NCBI GenBank assembly: GCA_019751875.1
Contig: JAIEMV010000002.1
Location: forward strand, 124,001-188,000
Direction: 5' to 3'
DNA from: Hyphomicrobium sp.
GTDB lineage: Bacteria > Pseudomonadota > Alphaproteobacteria > Rhizobiales > Hyphomicrobiaceae
Length of the DNA stretch: 64,000 nucleotides
The position numbers and the translations under genes were made by a program. Below are positions 1 through 8,802 of this stretch, one piece after another. Every line of letters begins with the position of its first letter. Within the stretch, counting starts at the first letter, position 1. The notes under the pieces are model-generated. The model searched no databases. It was not told where the DNA came from and saw only the letters and a list, made by a program, of their open reading frames with translations.

Positions 1-20
1 ACCGATAAGGGAGGATGCCG

Positions 21-545
21 ATGATGGTCCAGCGACCTTTTAATGTTCTGTTTCTTTGCACACATAATTCAGCGCGCTCCATCCTTGCCGAAAGCATCAT
101 GAACCGGCTCGGACAAGGTCGCTTCAAGGGATACAGCGCCGGGAGTCAACCGAGCGGCAAAGTCCACCCATACGCCCTACATCTTTTGCAAAAGCTCAAT
201 TACGACACGAGTTCCTTGCGCTCCAAATCATGGAGCGAGTTTACGAGGCCCGACGCACCGCAGCTCGATTTTGTCTTCACGGTCTGTGACAACGCCGCCA
301 ACGAGACGTGTCCTTATTGGCCGGGGCAGCCTATGACGGCGCACTGGGGGTTGCCTGACCCATCTGCCGTTGACGGCACAGAAGCAGAGCGCCACTTGGC
401 CTTTGCCGATACCTACCGGATGCTCAACCAGCGGATCAGTATTTTCACAAATCTGCCAATGGCCACGCTCGATAGTCTGTCTTTACAAAGGCAACTCGAC
501 GCAATCGGCCGTGTGGACTCCGATGCGGCAACTGAAAAGGCTTAG
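21..545 (+). CDS. arsC: Arsenate reductase / low-molecular-weight phosphatase family protein
   Basis: The LMW protein-tyrosine-phosphatase fold opens with the anion loop CTHNSARS (about residues 13-20), the catalytic Cys loop of the ArsC branch that reduces arsenate to arsenite. A second conserved patch, WGLPDPSAVDG, carries the general-acid Asp, and FTVCDNAANETCPYWPG carries the two later cysteines expected in thiol-relay arsenate reductases. About 174 aa, slightly longer than the usual 140-160. ATG at 15 is also in frame, but 21 was chosen because GGGAGG ends at 14. It lies 65 bp before an Acr3 pump on the same strand, so it is the upstream part of an ars operon whose arsR would lie left of the window. 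Family assignment is firm; use of arsenate as substrate rests on this context. Confidence 0.93.
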   Translation: MMVQRPFNVLFLCTHNSARSILAESIMNRLGQGRFKGYSAGSQPSGKVHPYALHLLQKLNYDTSSLRSKSWSEFTRPDAPQLDFVFTVCDNAANETCPYWPGQPMTAHWGLPDPSAVDGTEAERHLAFADTYRMLNQRISIFTNLPMATLDSLSLQRQLDAIGRVDSDAATEKA

Positions 546-610
546 ACCGCTCACAGGAGTAATCCGGCAGAAATTCGAGCCCGGCGCCCGCCGGCTCACG
601 AGAGGTCTTC

Positions 611-1675
611 ATGTCCACTTTTGAAAGGTATCTCACGGTCTGGGTCGCGGTATGCATCGCGCTCGGCATCGCACTCGGGCACGTTTTCCCCGGCGTCTTT
701 CAAGCTATCGGCTCGGCCGAGATTGCCAAGGTCAACCTGCCAGTCGCGCTGCTGATTTGGCTTATGATCATCCCCATGCTTGTGAAGATCGACTTCGCGG
801 CTCTTTCCAAGGTGAAAGAGCATTGGCGCGGCATCGGCGTGACGCTGTTCATCAACTGGGCCGTGAAGCCGTTCTCCATGGCTCTGCTGGGCTGGATCTT
901 CATCGGCTGGCTGTTCCGCCCCTATCTCCCAGAAGACCAGATCAACAGCTACATTGCTGGACTGATCTTGCTGGCCGCTGCGCCATGTACCGCCATGGTC
1001 TTCGTATGGAGCAACCTTTGCAGAGGCGAGCCGCACTTCACCCTGAGCCAAGTCGCGCTCAACGACGTGATCATGGTCTTCGCATTCGCCCCGCTCGTCG
1101 GTCTGCTACTGGGATTGTCGGCCATCACAGTGCCGTGGGAGACCTTGCTGCTATCCGTCGTCCTCTACATCGTGATCCCGGTGATCCTTGCGCAGTTCCT
1201 GCGCCGGGCCGTCCTGGCGCGCGGAGGAGAGGCTGTGCTCAATCGCTTGCTGAGCCAATTACAGCCGCTGTCGCTTATGGCTCTGCTGTCCACGCTCGTT
1301 CTGCTGTTCGGGTTTCAAGGAGAGCAAATCCTTTCACAGCCGCTCATCATCGCGATGCTGGCTGTACCGATCCTCATCCAGGTCTATTTCAACTCTGGTT
1401 TGGCCTACCTGCTTAATCGGTCGACTGGCGAGACACACAATGTTGCTGGTCCCTCAGCTCTGATAGGCGCCAGCAATTTCTTCGAATTGGCTGTGGCGGC
1501 GGCTATCAGCTTGTTCGGGTTCGACTCCGGTGCTGCGCTGGCCACCGTGGTCGGCGTCTTGATCGAAGTTCCGGTAATGCTGTCCGTGGTAAAAATCGTG
1601 AACGCCTCCCGCAACTGGTACGACGCGGGAATTCCACCCGGTAAGCGTATAGCGCTTGAACAAACCAAGGCTTAG
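611..1675 (+). CDS. acr3: Arsenite efflux permease, Acr3 (BASS) family
   Basis: A polytopic membrane protein of 354 aa with about ten hydrophobic segments. The segment around residues 120-140, AAPCTAMVFVWSNLCRGEP, carries the conserved Cys of Acr3 arsenite pumps. The C-terminal stretch GASNFFELAVAAAISLFGF is also typical. It extrudes arsenite across the inner membrane using the proton motive force. It follows the arsC gene in the same direction, so reduction and export form one pathway. The length is normal for the family. This is Acr3, not the unrelated ArsB. Confidence 0.95.
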   Translation: MSTFERYLTVWVAVCIALGIALGHVFPGVFQAIGSAEIAKVNLPVALLIWLMIIPMLVKIDFAALSKVKEHWRGIGVTLFINWAVKPFSMALLGWIFIGWLFRPYLPEDQINSYIAGLILLAAAPCTAMVFVWSNLCRGEPHFTLSQVALNDVIMVFAFAPLVGLLLGLSAITVPWETLLLSVVLYIVIPVILAQFLRRAVLARGGEAVLNRLLSQLQPLSLMALLSTLVLLFGFQGEQILSQPLIIAMLAVPILIQVYFNSGLAYLLNRSTGETHNVAGPSALIGASNFFELAVAAAISLFGFDSGAALATVVGVLIEVPVMLSVVKIVNASRNWYDAGIPPGKRIALEQTKA

Positions 1676-1991
1676 GCAATAACAACTCAAGCGGACACTG
1701 GCGACACACCGCGCCCACTTACAAACACCGCGGCGGATCTTGGGAACCTTGGCTTGCTCGCGCTCCAAACGGGTCGAGTGACACTCCAGGGATCACTTCA
1801 AGCCATGCGGAAAGGCTGAATTCCAAGCACTGACTGAGGCAAGCATGAATTACCTGGCCAAGATGTCTGCCTTGTTTCGCGAGGCAGTTATAAACTAGAT
1901 ACTGCCAGAGCGCGAAAATCGGGGGCTGCCGCGCGCATCAGAAAGCTGCGGCGCCCTGACCGCGTCGAAACTTGAAGGTGAGGTTTGAGGC
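1676..1991. other. Intergenic region between the ars operon and a DUF1523 gene
   Basis: About 316 bp with no convincing ORF on either strand. It probably holds the end of the ars transcript and the promoter of the next gene. No clear terminator hairpin with a T-run was found. Confidence 0.4.
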
Positions 1992-2564
1992 ATGCTCGAG
2001 GCTTGGATGTCGTTCGGATATATCGTCCTGCTCGCGATAGTCGTCCTCGCCTATATGCTATGGCGCAGGGGCGGGACCATTCTGGCCGTCGCGTCGGTCG
2101 CGGTGGGAATCCCACTCTGGTTCGCATGGGAATATGCGCGTCCCACATGGACGACCGGAGTCGTGACCGGAACAGAAGTCCGCCGCAGCGATCCCGACGT
2201 CCGCGGCAACACGAGCGACATCCAATATATTTATATGCGCAATCGCTCAGACCGCGGGCTCGAACTGATCAACGAGGATTCTTGGTGGTGGTTAAAGCGC
2301 AATAGTGATCGCATTTTCAACGACGCCAAAACCGCCGAAGCTCGCAAGACCGAAGTGACCCTCCTCTGGAACAGGTGGCGCTCAACCCTCCTCTCCTTCT
2401 ATCCCAACGTGATTGCCATTGGCCCCGCCGGTTCCTGGCCGCTGTGGTCGTTACGGACCATCATGTTCTACGCACTCTCTGTTCTCCTCTGGGTCGGCTA
2501 TTTCTACGGCTTCATCAGGCTGCGCCGGTGGAGTGCCCCGGCGGATGTTCCCAACCCCGAATGA
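1992..2564 (+). CDS. DUF1523 family membrane protein
   Basis: 190 aa. Two hydrophobic segments at the N-terminus (about 7-23 and 29-44) and one near the C-terminus (about 150-175) bracket a hydrophilic central domain. That domain starts GVVTGTEVRRSD and continues with YIYMRNRSDRGLELINEDSWWW and a SFYPNVIAI patch, the pattern I associate with DUF1523. No function is known. A GTGAGG element precedes the ATG. It stands alone: a convergent gene lies downstream. The family call is from recollection of conserved patches. Confidence 0.75.
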   Translation: MLEAWMSFGYIVLLAIVVLAYMLWRRGGTILAVASVAVGIPLWFAWEYARPTWTTGVVTGTEVRRSDPDVRGNTSDIQYIYMRNRSDRGLELINEDSWWWLKRNSDRIFNDAKTAEARKTEVTLLWNRWRSTLLSFYPNVIAIGPAGSWPLWSLRTIMFYALSVLLWVGYFYGFIRLRRWSAPADVPNPE

Positions 2565-2615
2565 GAATAACAGCGCGTTGCCCTCGGCTGCTCAAGCAAG
2601 TTCGTGGGCTCGTTC

Positions 2616-3083
2616 TCACGCAATGGCTCCTCGCGCAGCTTGGCGATAAACGCACCCTCCCAGGCCAGCCACGATTTCATCGACCGCCTTGGGATTATCC
2701 TCTTCCGCTTCGATAATGACACCGACGGTTCCAGGGTGCATCGCCTTCTTGATCGAAGTGACGGTGGCAGAGGTGAGGATGGCCGTACCGGCGGCGCCGA
2801 TCGCCCCCATGGTAGATCCGAGGAGCGCACCGACCGCTGCAATCGGTGCGCCGCCGATTAATCCGATGAGCCCACCTACGACAGCGCCCACCTTCATCCC
2901 TCGAAAAGGATGGGAGTCCGACTCAAGAACAGAGATATCCCCTTCCGCGTTCTTGCTTACAATGATGCCCGACTTCAATCTGAACCCTGAACCACGGGCA
3001 TCTTTGAGGTCCATTATTGCTTTGGCTGTTTCGTAAGCAGGAGAGGCGTTGCTGAATATCGCCACGATGATAGTATCTGCCAT
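2616..3083 (-). CDS. DUF1269 family small membrane-associated protein
   Basis: 155 aa. A glycine-rich hydrophobic core (about 65-105, VGAVVGGLIGLIGG and following) sits in the middle of an alpha/beta domain that begins with the strand TIIVAIFSN and ends with VGVIIEAEEDNPKAVDEIVAGLGG. This glycine-zipper-in-the-middle layout is typical of DUF1269 proteins, often found with stress genes. A good GAGGAG site precedes the ATG. Function unknown; membrane association is inferred from the glycine-zipper core. Confidence 0.72.
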   Translation of the reverse strand: MADTIIVAIFSNASPAYETAKAIMDLKDARGSGFRLKSGIIVSKNAEGDISVLESDSHPFRGMKVGAVVGGLIGLIGGAPIAAVGALLGSTMGAIGAAGTAILTSATVTSIKKAMHPGTVGVIIEAEEDNPKAVDEIVAGLGGCVYRQAARGAIA

Positions 3084-3155
3084 GTCATTCTCCTCGGCGG
3101 TAAGTATTTTGCCGTTTGCATGTCCATAGTAGGTGATGCCGGTATTTTCGCGCGT

Positions 3156-3473
3156 CTACCTTTGGACACCAGCCAAATAATTTTGAACTGCCGCAATCTC
3201 TTCGGCAGTGAACTGGATCTGAGGCATGGCTGGATGTCGTGATCCCATGCCTTCCGCAAACTCAACGTCTAGCCGCTCCGAGGGATAAGAGCGAAGCTTC
3301 TCCCAAAGGTTGGGGGCAGCCGCAATTGGGCTTTTGGAGTCGGCACTCACGGCGTGGCAACGACCGCAGCGCTTCTTAAGCAGCGACTGCCCTTCGCTTT
3401 CCTGGGAGTGGGCCGGGCACGCGAACGCCGTGATCAATACCTGCAGAGCCAGTGCACATCCAACAGTCTTCAT
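3156..3473 (-). CDS. Small periplasmic monohaem cytochrome c
   Basis: 105 aa with a signal peptide (about 1-23, cleavage likely after AHS). The haem motif CGRCH is at about 35-39, and a Met in HPAMPQ near residue 83 is a plausible sixth ligand, as in class I cytochromes c. It would act as a periplasmic electron carrier. RBS AGAGGA precedes the ATG. About 30 bp upstream lies an FNR/FixK-like palindrome, which suggests oxygen-dependent control. The partner oxidase or reductase is not in the window. Confidence 0.88.
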   Translation of the reverse strand: MKTVGCALALQVLITAFACPAHSQESEGQSLLKKRCGRCHAVSADSKSPIAAAPNLWEKLRSYPSERLDVEFAEGMGSRHPAMPQIQFTAEEIAAVQNYLAGVQR

Positions 3474-3503
3474 TCCTCTGCCTCATGAGTTGCTGGGTGA
3501 CCT

Positions 3504-3517
3504 CTGATTTTGATCAA
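3504..3517. promoter_or_regulatory. Candidate FNR/FixK-type box upstream of the cytochrome c gene
   Basis: On the + strand CTGAT-TTTG-ATCAA, one mismatch from TTGAT-N4-ATCAA. It lies about 31-44 bp before the cytochrome c start on the minus strand. The match is direct from sequence; binding is inference. Confidence 0.45.
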
Positions 3518-3680
3518 GCTGCTGATCTGCACCCATCGGGCGCGGTCAACAAGCCGGCTGGTGAGGGCTAAGCACGTGCCGCCTTTTAGCTCTACAGCAG
3601 AAAATATAGACGCGCCTTGCTATTGAAGGATTTCTAAAGACTAGAGGGCCCTGTATGGACCCTGGCAACAGCAGCGCATA

Positions 3681-4064
3681 CTACTTAGAGCACTTCGCGC
3701 AGCGGCAGTTTCCAGCCAGCTGAAGATCAAAATACTCCTCTCCATAATCGTAGGAAAGCTCCTCGCCAGGCTGGATGGTGCGGAGGGCGAAGATATAGAT
3801 CCGACGATTACGGATCCGGGACTCGCAATTCGGAGCGCAGGAGTGGTTGATGAAGCGAGCGATATTCGCTGGGACGTTTCCGTCAATCATGCTTACGTCA
3901 CTCGTCCAGAAGAGGTACTTCTCCCGGTTCTCCCTGATCTGTTTGGCTGTTGCGGGGCGCCCGACGTATTCGACGATGAGGGAACCTTTGGGTATGCGCT
4001 CTTGGGCGAAAAGACCTCTGCCACTGTGTGAGCGCAGAACTCTTAATTGGAAATTTGACGGCAT
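3681..4064 (-). CDS. Small SET-domain protein (putative protein-lysine methyltransferase)
   Basis: 127 aa, essentially a bare SET domain. Early GRGLFA (about 15-20) forms part of the S-adenosylmethionine site. RFINHSCAPNC (70-80) and GEELSYDYG (100-108) are the two hallmark motifs that form the pseudoknot and hold the catalytic Tyr. CRCAKC (120-125) is a post-SET-like cysteine cluster that could bind zinc with Cys80. SET proteins methylate lysines, mostly on histones in eukaryotes; small bacterial versions are known but their substrates are mostly undefined. No chromatin-like partner is adjacent. The RBS is weak. Confidence 0.9.
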   Translation of the reverse strand: MPSNFQLRVLRSHSGRGLFAQERIPKGSLIVEYVGRPATAKQIRENREKYLFWTSDVSMIDGNVPANIARFINHSCAPNCESRIRNRRIYIFALRTIQPGEELSYDYGEEYFDLQLAGNCRCAKCSK

Positions 4065-4273
4065 AGTTCATCGCTTTATTGGATGTCGGATCGTCAGACG
4101 CCAAACTTTCTTAGCAGCACACTAACCCACAGCAACAGCGAACAACCGGCTGACGAATCTACTGGAATCGTGCAGTGATAGCTGCGTCTTCAGCGGCAGT
4201 GCGTTCTTGCATGACGATCATCAAAGCAAATGCCAGATAATAAAGAAAACGCAACGTATTCTGAGGAACATTC

Positions 4274-4603
4274 ATGACTACGATTACAGACGAGCTTGAA
4301 CGATTTAGACAGCAGATGATCGAGGACGCCAGAGAGAACGAAGTCGAACTCGTACGATTGGCTGCCGAACTGGAGAAAGCCGAGCTGGGCTTAATCGCAC
4401 AACTGCGCAGCATCATCCAGGCGCACGAGCAAAGACGAGAAATGTTCATGGCGGAGCTACGAGGCTTTGCGGGCCGGATGGCGCTGCCAAATCCTGCCCA
4501 GGTCTCTCCAGCGCTGAGCCATCGTCCCGACGGGCGGGACTGGGACACGCGAGCAGTGAGTTGGCAGAACCCAAGTCAGAGCGGCGAAAGATTCGCGAAC
4601 TAA
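4274..4603 (+). CDS. Hypothetical coiled-coil protein
   Basis: 109 aa, not recognised. Residues 1-65 are rich in Glu, Leu, Arg and Gln with heptad-like spacing and should form a helix or coiled coil. The C-terminal 40 residues are Pro/Ser/Arg-rich and probably disordered. A GAGGAA ribosome site is placed well before the ATG, which supports a real gene. A weak ATGAC-N4-ATCAA palindrome sits about 50 bp upstream (4211-4224). Confidence 0.6.
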   Translation: MTTITDELERFRQQMIEDARENEVELVRLAAELEKAELGLIAQLRSIIQAHEQRREMFMAELRGFAGRMALPNPAQVSPALSHRPDGRDWDTRAVSWQNPSQSGERFAN

Positions 4604-4670
4604 CTCGGCAGCCGGAGCCCCGCCCGCAGTCCGCCCAGTTTGTTAGCCGGGCCTCGCATGACGGGCACCA

Positions 4671-5180
4671 CTATTTTTCCGAAGGGCTTGGCTCAGCCCT
4701 TCGCGCTGAACTCGTCTCCTCGCTGCTCTTCCCTTTCGATTGAGCGGCCTGCCGCGCCGCGACTGCATCGTGCACCTCAACATCAAGAAGCTGCGCCGTC
4801 AGTGAAACCATCCGCCACTCGTCGCTATCGATACGCCCATCCGCGTCGGCGATCTCCCAAAGCAATTGCACCATGTGAATTCGCGCGTCCCGGTCGAGGC
4901 TTCGGTGCAGTACCCGAGTGAACTGATGTAAGTCAATTGCGTCGCGCTCGCGCGCCTCGGCCACCTCGATAACGGAGTCGACTTCGGCTGGAGTAAGGTC
5001 GAACCGCTTTACGAGCACCGATTTCAGATATGCCGTTTCTTCCGCACTTTGCTCACCGTCTGCCTTTGCGCAGTGCGCAAGCAACGCTGCACTCGCAATC
5101 TCGACCTCGTGGGAATTAAGCTTCTTATTCTCGCCTTCGCTCAGAATGCGATTGAAGAAGAGTTCGATCTTACGCAGCAT
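4671..5180 (-). CDS. TerB-family (tellurite resistance-like) protein
   Basis: 169 aa, all-helical. Residues about 25-140 match the TerB/DjlA-N pattern, with two acidic repeat cores AKADGEQSAEE and ADADGRIDSDEW that could bind metal. The last 25 residues are Ser/Glu/Arg-rich and probably disordered. TerB-fold proteins occur in metal-stress systems, but no other ter gene is near, so involvement with tellurite is not implied. Single gene, divergent from the small gene at 5389. Confidence 0.8.
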   Translation of the reverse strand: MLRKIELFFNRILSEGENKKLNSHEVEIASAALLAHCAKADGEQSAEETAYLKSVLVKRFDLTPAEVDSVIEVAEARERDAIDLHQFTRVLHRSLDRDARIHMVQLLWEIADADGRIDSDEWRMVSLTAQLLDVEVHDAVAARQAAQSKGKSSEETSSARRAEPSPSEK

Positions 5181-5388
5181 GGATGCATCCAGTCCTCTGT
5201 GGAAACTCTGCGGAATGTACTTCGCTCATGAAGTAGAACGGTCATGGGCCATATCGGAGATTGGGCAGCAGGTCGGCGTCTAACGATACCGTTTAGCACG
5301 ACCGTAAAAATCGGTCCCGCGGAAACCTTGGTCCGACCGTACACTAGGCGTGCCTGTTCTACCTCGGTCGCAGACGGAGATACCTGCC

Positions 5389-5706
5389 ATGAGCAACACC
5401 GAATACACACTTGTCTTCGGATTAGGCCCCAAGGCTGATGGCACCCCGAACACCGACGTCGATATCGCGATTGCAATTGCTGCTCTCGAGGACGCATCGC
5501 TGAAGTGCTGTGGTGGCTTCACCATTCATCGCGGCAAAGGGGGCTGGAAGGATCCAGCCAATAGAATCGTGAAGGAAGAGGTAGCCATCCTGATGGTATC
5601 CGGCAGTTACGAAAGCATTCAACAGATCGCTGCCATCGGCAAACGCCTCTTGGGTCCCACAGCCGTCTACGTCAAGAAGCCCGACGGGAGCACAATTCTC
5701 CTGTAG
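5389..5706 (+). CDS. Small hypothetical protein, DUF3574-like pattern
   Basis: 105 aa with no signal peptide. It opens with a strand, TLVFGLGPKADG, has GGWKDPANRIVKEEV in the middle, and ends with a strand of AVYVKKPDGS type. That order resembles DUF3574 (strand, then GxWxDPxGRIxxE), but the match is from memory and weak. GTG at 5350 is in frame, but the ATG at 5389 gives the natural N-terminus. It could equally be an orphan family. Confidence 0.6.
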   Translation: MSNTEYTLVFGLGPKADGTPNTDVDIAIAIAALEDASLKCCGGFTIHRGKGGWKDPANRIVKEEVAILMVSGSYESIQQIAAIGKRLLGPTAVYVKKPDGSTILL

Positions 5707-5851
5707 TCACGCATATCCGGCGAAAATTAGCGGTCGAACGAGAACGACCTCGTCAGGTGTGCCGTCGATCCACATATCTTGCGGCCGTTGCCACGCCCTT
5801 GATATCCCCGACGTTGGTTTGTGTAAGCGCCGCGGTACCGGGTCTCACGCC

Positions 5852-6790
5852 CTAGTTACAATGAGGGCTTTTGCGTACCGGGTTGAGATCGAAATGAAAA
5901 TGATTTCGATGGGCGTCATTTGCCTCGGGACCAAGTGCGGTAGCAAACGTGGTGCAGGCGCCGTGATGGACGCGTCGTAGAAAAAGAGCGGTTGGCGATG
6001 GCCTTGCAGCCTCAGGTGTCGGTTCCTCAGCGCGGGGCTTAGTGCCGGCCTTTGCCTCGTTTGCTTTCAAGGATGACCTGCTGGCAAGGCTCATGTTTGC
6101 AAGACGCTGATTGCCTACGAGATCAGTGCCCTTCGCGCTCGCTCCTGCCTGGCTCCTTTTTCTGGCTTCTGCAAGATCGCGACGTGTTGGTCCCCATCCA
6201 TGGAGAACGGTCAGCATCCGGCCGTCAGTCAGTTCAAATGCTCCAACATCGATGGCATTGGCAAAGGCGTGCTGGCTGAGATTGCCAGTGGGTAAAGAAT
6301 AAACGTTTCGGCAGGCAAAGGCCGATGCGCCAACAATTCGCGAAACGTGAGCTCGCAGCGTTCTGCGGGCCTCAGGCTGGAGCGTGGTCTTGACCCACTG
6401 ATGAAGCGCCGCCATCAGCCGACAGTTGGCTTCAATCGGCGGATCGAAGACGAGCTTTGGGTTGGACCCCAGACTACGCAATCGAACAGCTGCTGGAACA
6501 GCGCATTTCTCGGTCTTCGTTGGGGGCAAAATTTCAACATCGGCGGAAATCGATTTGAGAACGTGCATGCAGTCTTCCCGCGCACGCCAAACGTCGGTGA
6601 TGCCGAATGCAATGTTTGGGGCAGCCCAATTGCTGACACCAGGAGCCGGTCGAGGCGAAGCAGAATGAATGCCACCGTTGAGGACTGGCGCTTTCACGAT
6701 ATCCTGAAATTGCAGGAGCAAAATCCCCACAACCGCCGCTCCTGAGAGGACGGTCGAAAAACGCAAAAGAGGATCTTCTCGGGGTATCAT
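5852..6790 (-). CDS. Extensin-like family protein (C-terminal extensin domain)
   Basis: About 312 aa. One hydrophobic segment near the N-terminus acts as a signal anchor. The rest is an extensin-C-type domain: CAVPAAVRL, then a run of strands, CRNVY, the motif HAFANAIDVGAFEL, and at the end GACTTFATALGPEANDAHRNHFHFD. The His/Asp sites (HAFANAID, HRNHFHFD) recall zinc peptidases of the M15/LAS type, so a peptidoglycan role is possible. An insertion of about 60 charged residues separates the last two motifs. The ATG at 6790 was preferred over an in-frame TTG at 6841. Confidence 0.82.
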   Translation of the reverse strand: MIPREDPLLRFSTVLSGAAVVGILLLQFQDIVKAPVLNGGIHSASPRPAPGVSNWAAPNIAFGITDVWRAREDCMHVLKSISADVEILPPTKTEKCAVPAAVRLRSLGSNPKLVFDPPIEANCRLMAALHQWVKTTLQPEARRTLRAHVSRIVGASAFACRNVYSLPTGNLSQHAFANAIDVGAFELTDGRMLTVLHGWGPTRRDLAEARKRSQAGASAKGTDLVGNQRLANMSLASRSSLKANEAKAGTKPRAEEPTPEAARPSPTALFLRRVHHGACTTFATALGPEANDAHRNHFHFDLNPVRKSPHCN

Positions 6791-7039
6791 GGCGCGGTTC
6801 GTTAATGCTGACGACGCTCCCAACCTCTTCCAGAGCACCAAGCACCAGCATATTGACAGATGACTAAGGAATTATTGGGTCCCGCATCGGACTAAGAAGA
6901 ATTGAAATATGTGCGGATATCAAACAGTTGAGTATTTGCCGGACGGTGCCCCTTGGCCGCGTCCCACATCACTGGCCAGTTCACCCCAAACCTTCGCTTT
7001 GCGAACGGTCACGGTGCGTGGCACGAGTTGGAGTGCGGT

Positions 7040-7531
7040 TCAGGCATTAAAGAAGTGGTCGCTTATTGCATCGGGCGATCCCATCTGGACGCGGAACAGC
7101 CGATCGTTGGCTTCGCGTAGCCGGCGACTGACCTCTCGTCCCATATTCATCTGCATCAGTGCAAATTGCTTCACATCCTGACCGTAAACTCGGTAGAGAT
7201 CGCTAGAGGAGATGCGGATCGCAGTGCAATCGTGCACGGCCTGGACGGATGCACTGCGATGGCAGTGATCCATCACCGCCATCTCCCCAAAGCAATCGCC
7301 CACCGATAGGGTTTGGACGAGATGATCCTGGCCGCCCCAGGACTTCAGAACGGCCGCTTCGCCGCTCTCTAGAACGAACAGGGCATCGCCCTCTTCGCCT
7401 TGCTGGAAAAAGAACTCGTTCCTGGGAACTGCCACGACCGGGCAAAACGCGAGCAGAAATTGGAGTATGTCCGCGCGTATCCCACCAAAGAGGGCCATAC
7501 GCTGCAGCAATTCAGTCCGCGCATCTTGCAT
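7040..7531 (-). CDS. Cyclic-nucleotide-binding domain protein without HTH
   Basis: 163 aa. A single cNMP-binding beta-roll: FFFQQGEEGDALFVLESGEA (about 40-59), the phosphate-binding cassette GDCFGEMAVMDHCHRSASVQA, and a C-helix. No helix-turn-helix follows; the protein ends about 40 residues after the roll. It is therefore not a complete Crp/Fnr regulator and may act as a ligand sensor binding another protein. The cassette has HRSAS where cAMP binders have RSA[ST], so nucleotide binding is plausible. Confidence 0.85.
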   Translation of the reverse strand: MQDARTELLQRMALFGGIRADILQFLLAFCPVVAVPRNEFFFQQGEEGDALFVLESGEAAVLKSWGGQDHLVQTLSVGDCFGEMAVMDHCHRSASVQAVHDCTAIRISSSDLYRVYGQDVKQFALMQMNMGREVSRRLREANDRLFRVQMGSPDAISDHFFNA

Positions 7532-7543
7532 GGCGCGCTCCAC

Positions 7544-7874
7544 AATTGACGAAAGTGGGGCAGCAATAATAGCACGTCTCGCGTACAGCTACACCTCTGC
7601 GCGTGCGAATCCTCGCCGTGGCGAAACTTCCATGGCTAATTCCGTCCGACATCAATGACTCCCGATGCCAGCGGCTGCCGCAACATCATATCTTGGAGGA
7701 CAAAAAAATGTGATTTCGCGTCCTGCCAATCAGCCGCCGGAATAAGCATGTTCAGCAACTCCAATGACGAGTGGCGGGAGAGACTAGTACATGCCGCCCT
7801 CCGGGCTGCTCCAGGCCAAGGGACGACGGTGACGGACACCAGATGGTCACAAACGTGCGTCACCACCTCGATCC
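7544..7874. other. Intergenic region before the RmlD-like gene
   Basis: About 330 bp. A minus-strand reading frame of up to 76 codons (7636-7866) is open, but it has no convincing ribosome site and no recognisable family, so it is not called. The promoters of both divergent neighbours should lie here. No palindrome stood out. Confidence 0.35.
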
Positions 7875-8774
7875 ATGCGGCTCATCATTTCAGGTTGGCA
7901 TGGCCAAATCGCGCGGGCTTTGGCAGATGTGGCGCTGTCGTCACCGGATGTCGAGGCATTTGCCCTCGGTAGGCCCGCACTCGATGTCCGCGACCCTCGA
8001 TCCGTCGAGCGGGCCTTCTCTGACGTCAATCCGGATTTGGTAATCAATACCGCGGCGTATACCGCAGTCGACAAAGCCGAGGCTGAACCGGACCTCGCCT
8101 TCCTTTTGAACCGCGATGGCGCCCGAAGATTTGCTGAAGCTGCAGCGCGTCGAAACGTGCCGATCATCCATTTGTCGACCCACTATGTCTTCGACGGCAT
8201 GAAATCAGCGCCCTATGTAGAAACTGACGAACCACGGCCGACGACCATCTATGGGCAGTCGAAATTGGAGGGCGAGGAGGCCGTGAGGCAAGCGAACCCC
8301 CAGCATGTCATCGTTCGCACTGGATGGATTTACAGCGCAACGGGCCGTAACTTTTTTACCCGCATCTTGGACCTGGCTACAACAACCGAAGGTCCACTGG
8401 ACGTCGTCGACGATCAACGCGGCAACCCGACCTATGCGCCACATTTCGCGACACTGTTGCTCGATCTCGCCCGGCGCCTTCTCTCTGAATCACATGGCAC
8501 CAAGGGCTGGGGTATCTATCACGTCGCCGCACCTGGCAATACGACGTGGTACGAGTTTGCCAAAGAGATCGGCGAAAACCTGGAAAGCGCAAAAAAGCTA
8601 AGCATTAGATTAAACCCAATCTCGACAGCACAATACACGACATTGGCAAGGCGCCCGCCAAACTGCACTTTCGATTGCACGAAGTTCGATGACACGTTCT
8701 CACTACGACTGCCTCTTTGGCAAGAGGGCGTTCGGGAGTGTGTAAATAGCTGGAACAAAGCTACGGAACGATAG
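7875..8774 (+). CDS. RmlD-like NAD(P)-dependent sugar-nucleotide reductase (SDR)
   Basis: 299 aa extended short-chain dehydrogenase. N-terminal GWHGQIARAL is a Rossmann glycine motif of the RmlD type; NTAAYTAVDKAE, the Tyr-xxx-Lys pair in YGQSK (126-130) and YHVAAPGNTTWYEFA are RmlD landmarks. The family reduces dTDP-4-dehydrorhamnose. Two oddities: the usual STDYVFDG has His in place of Asp (STHYVFDG, residue 103), and no rmlA, B or C lies nearby. It is convergent with the citrate synthase gene. The fold is certain; dTDP-rhamnose as product is less so. Confidence 0.85.
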   Translation: MRLIISGWHGQIARALADVALSSPDVEAFALGRPALDVRDPRSVERAFSDVNPDLVINTAAYTAVDKAEAEPDLAFLLNRDGARRFAEAAARRNVPIIHLSTHYVFDGMKSAPYVETDEPRPTTIYGQSKLEGEEAVRQANPQHVIVRTGWIYSATGRNFFTRILDLATTTEGPLDVVDDQRGNPTYAPHFATLLLDLARRLLSESHGTKGWGIYHVAAPGNTTWYEFAKEIGENLESAKKLSIRLNPISTAQYTTLARRPPNCTFDCTKFDDTFSLRLPLWQEGVRECVNSWNKATER

Positions 8775-8802
8775 CGGGGCGGGTGTGGATTAGGTGAGCT
8801 CG

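Noticed and set aside
7636-7866. 76-codon minus-strand frame upstream of the RmlD-like gene
   Set aside because: Parts look protein-like, but no start site or homologue could be named.
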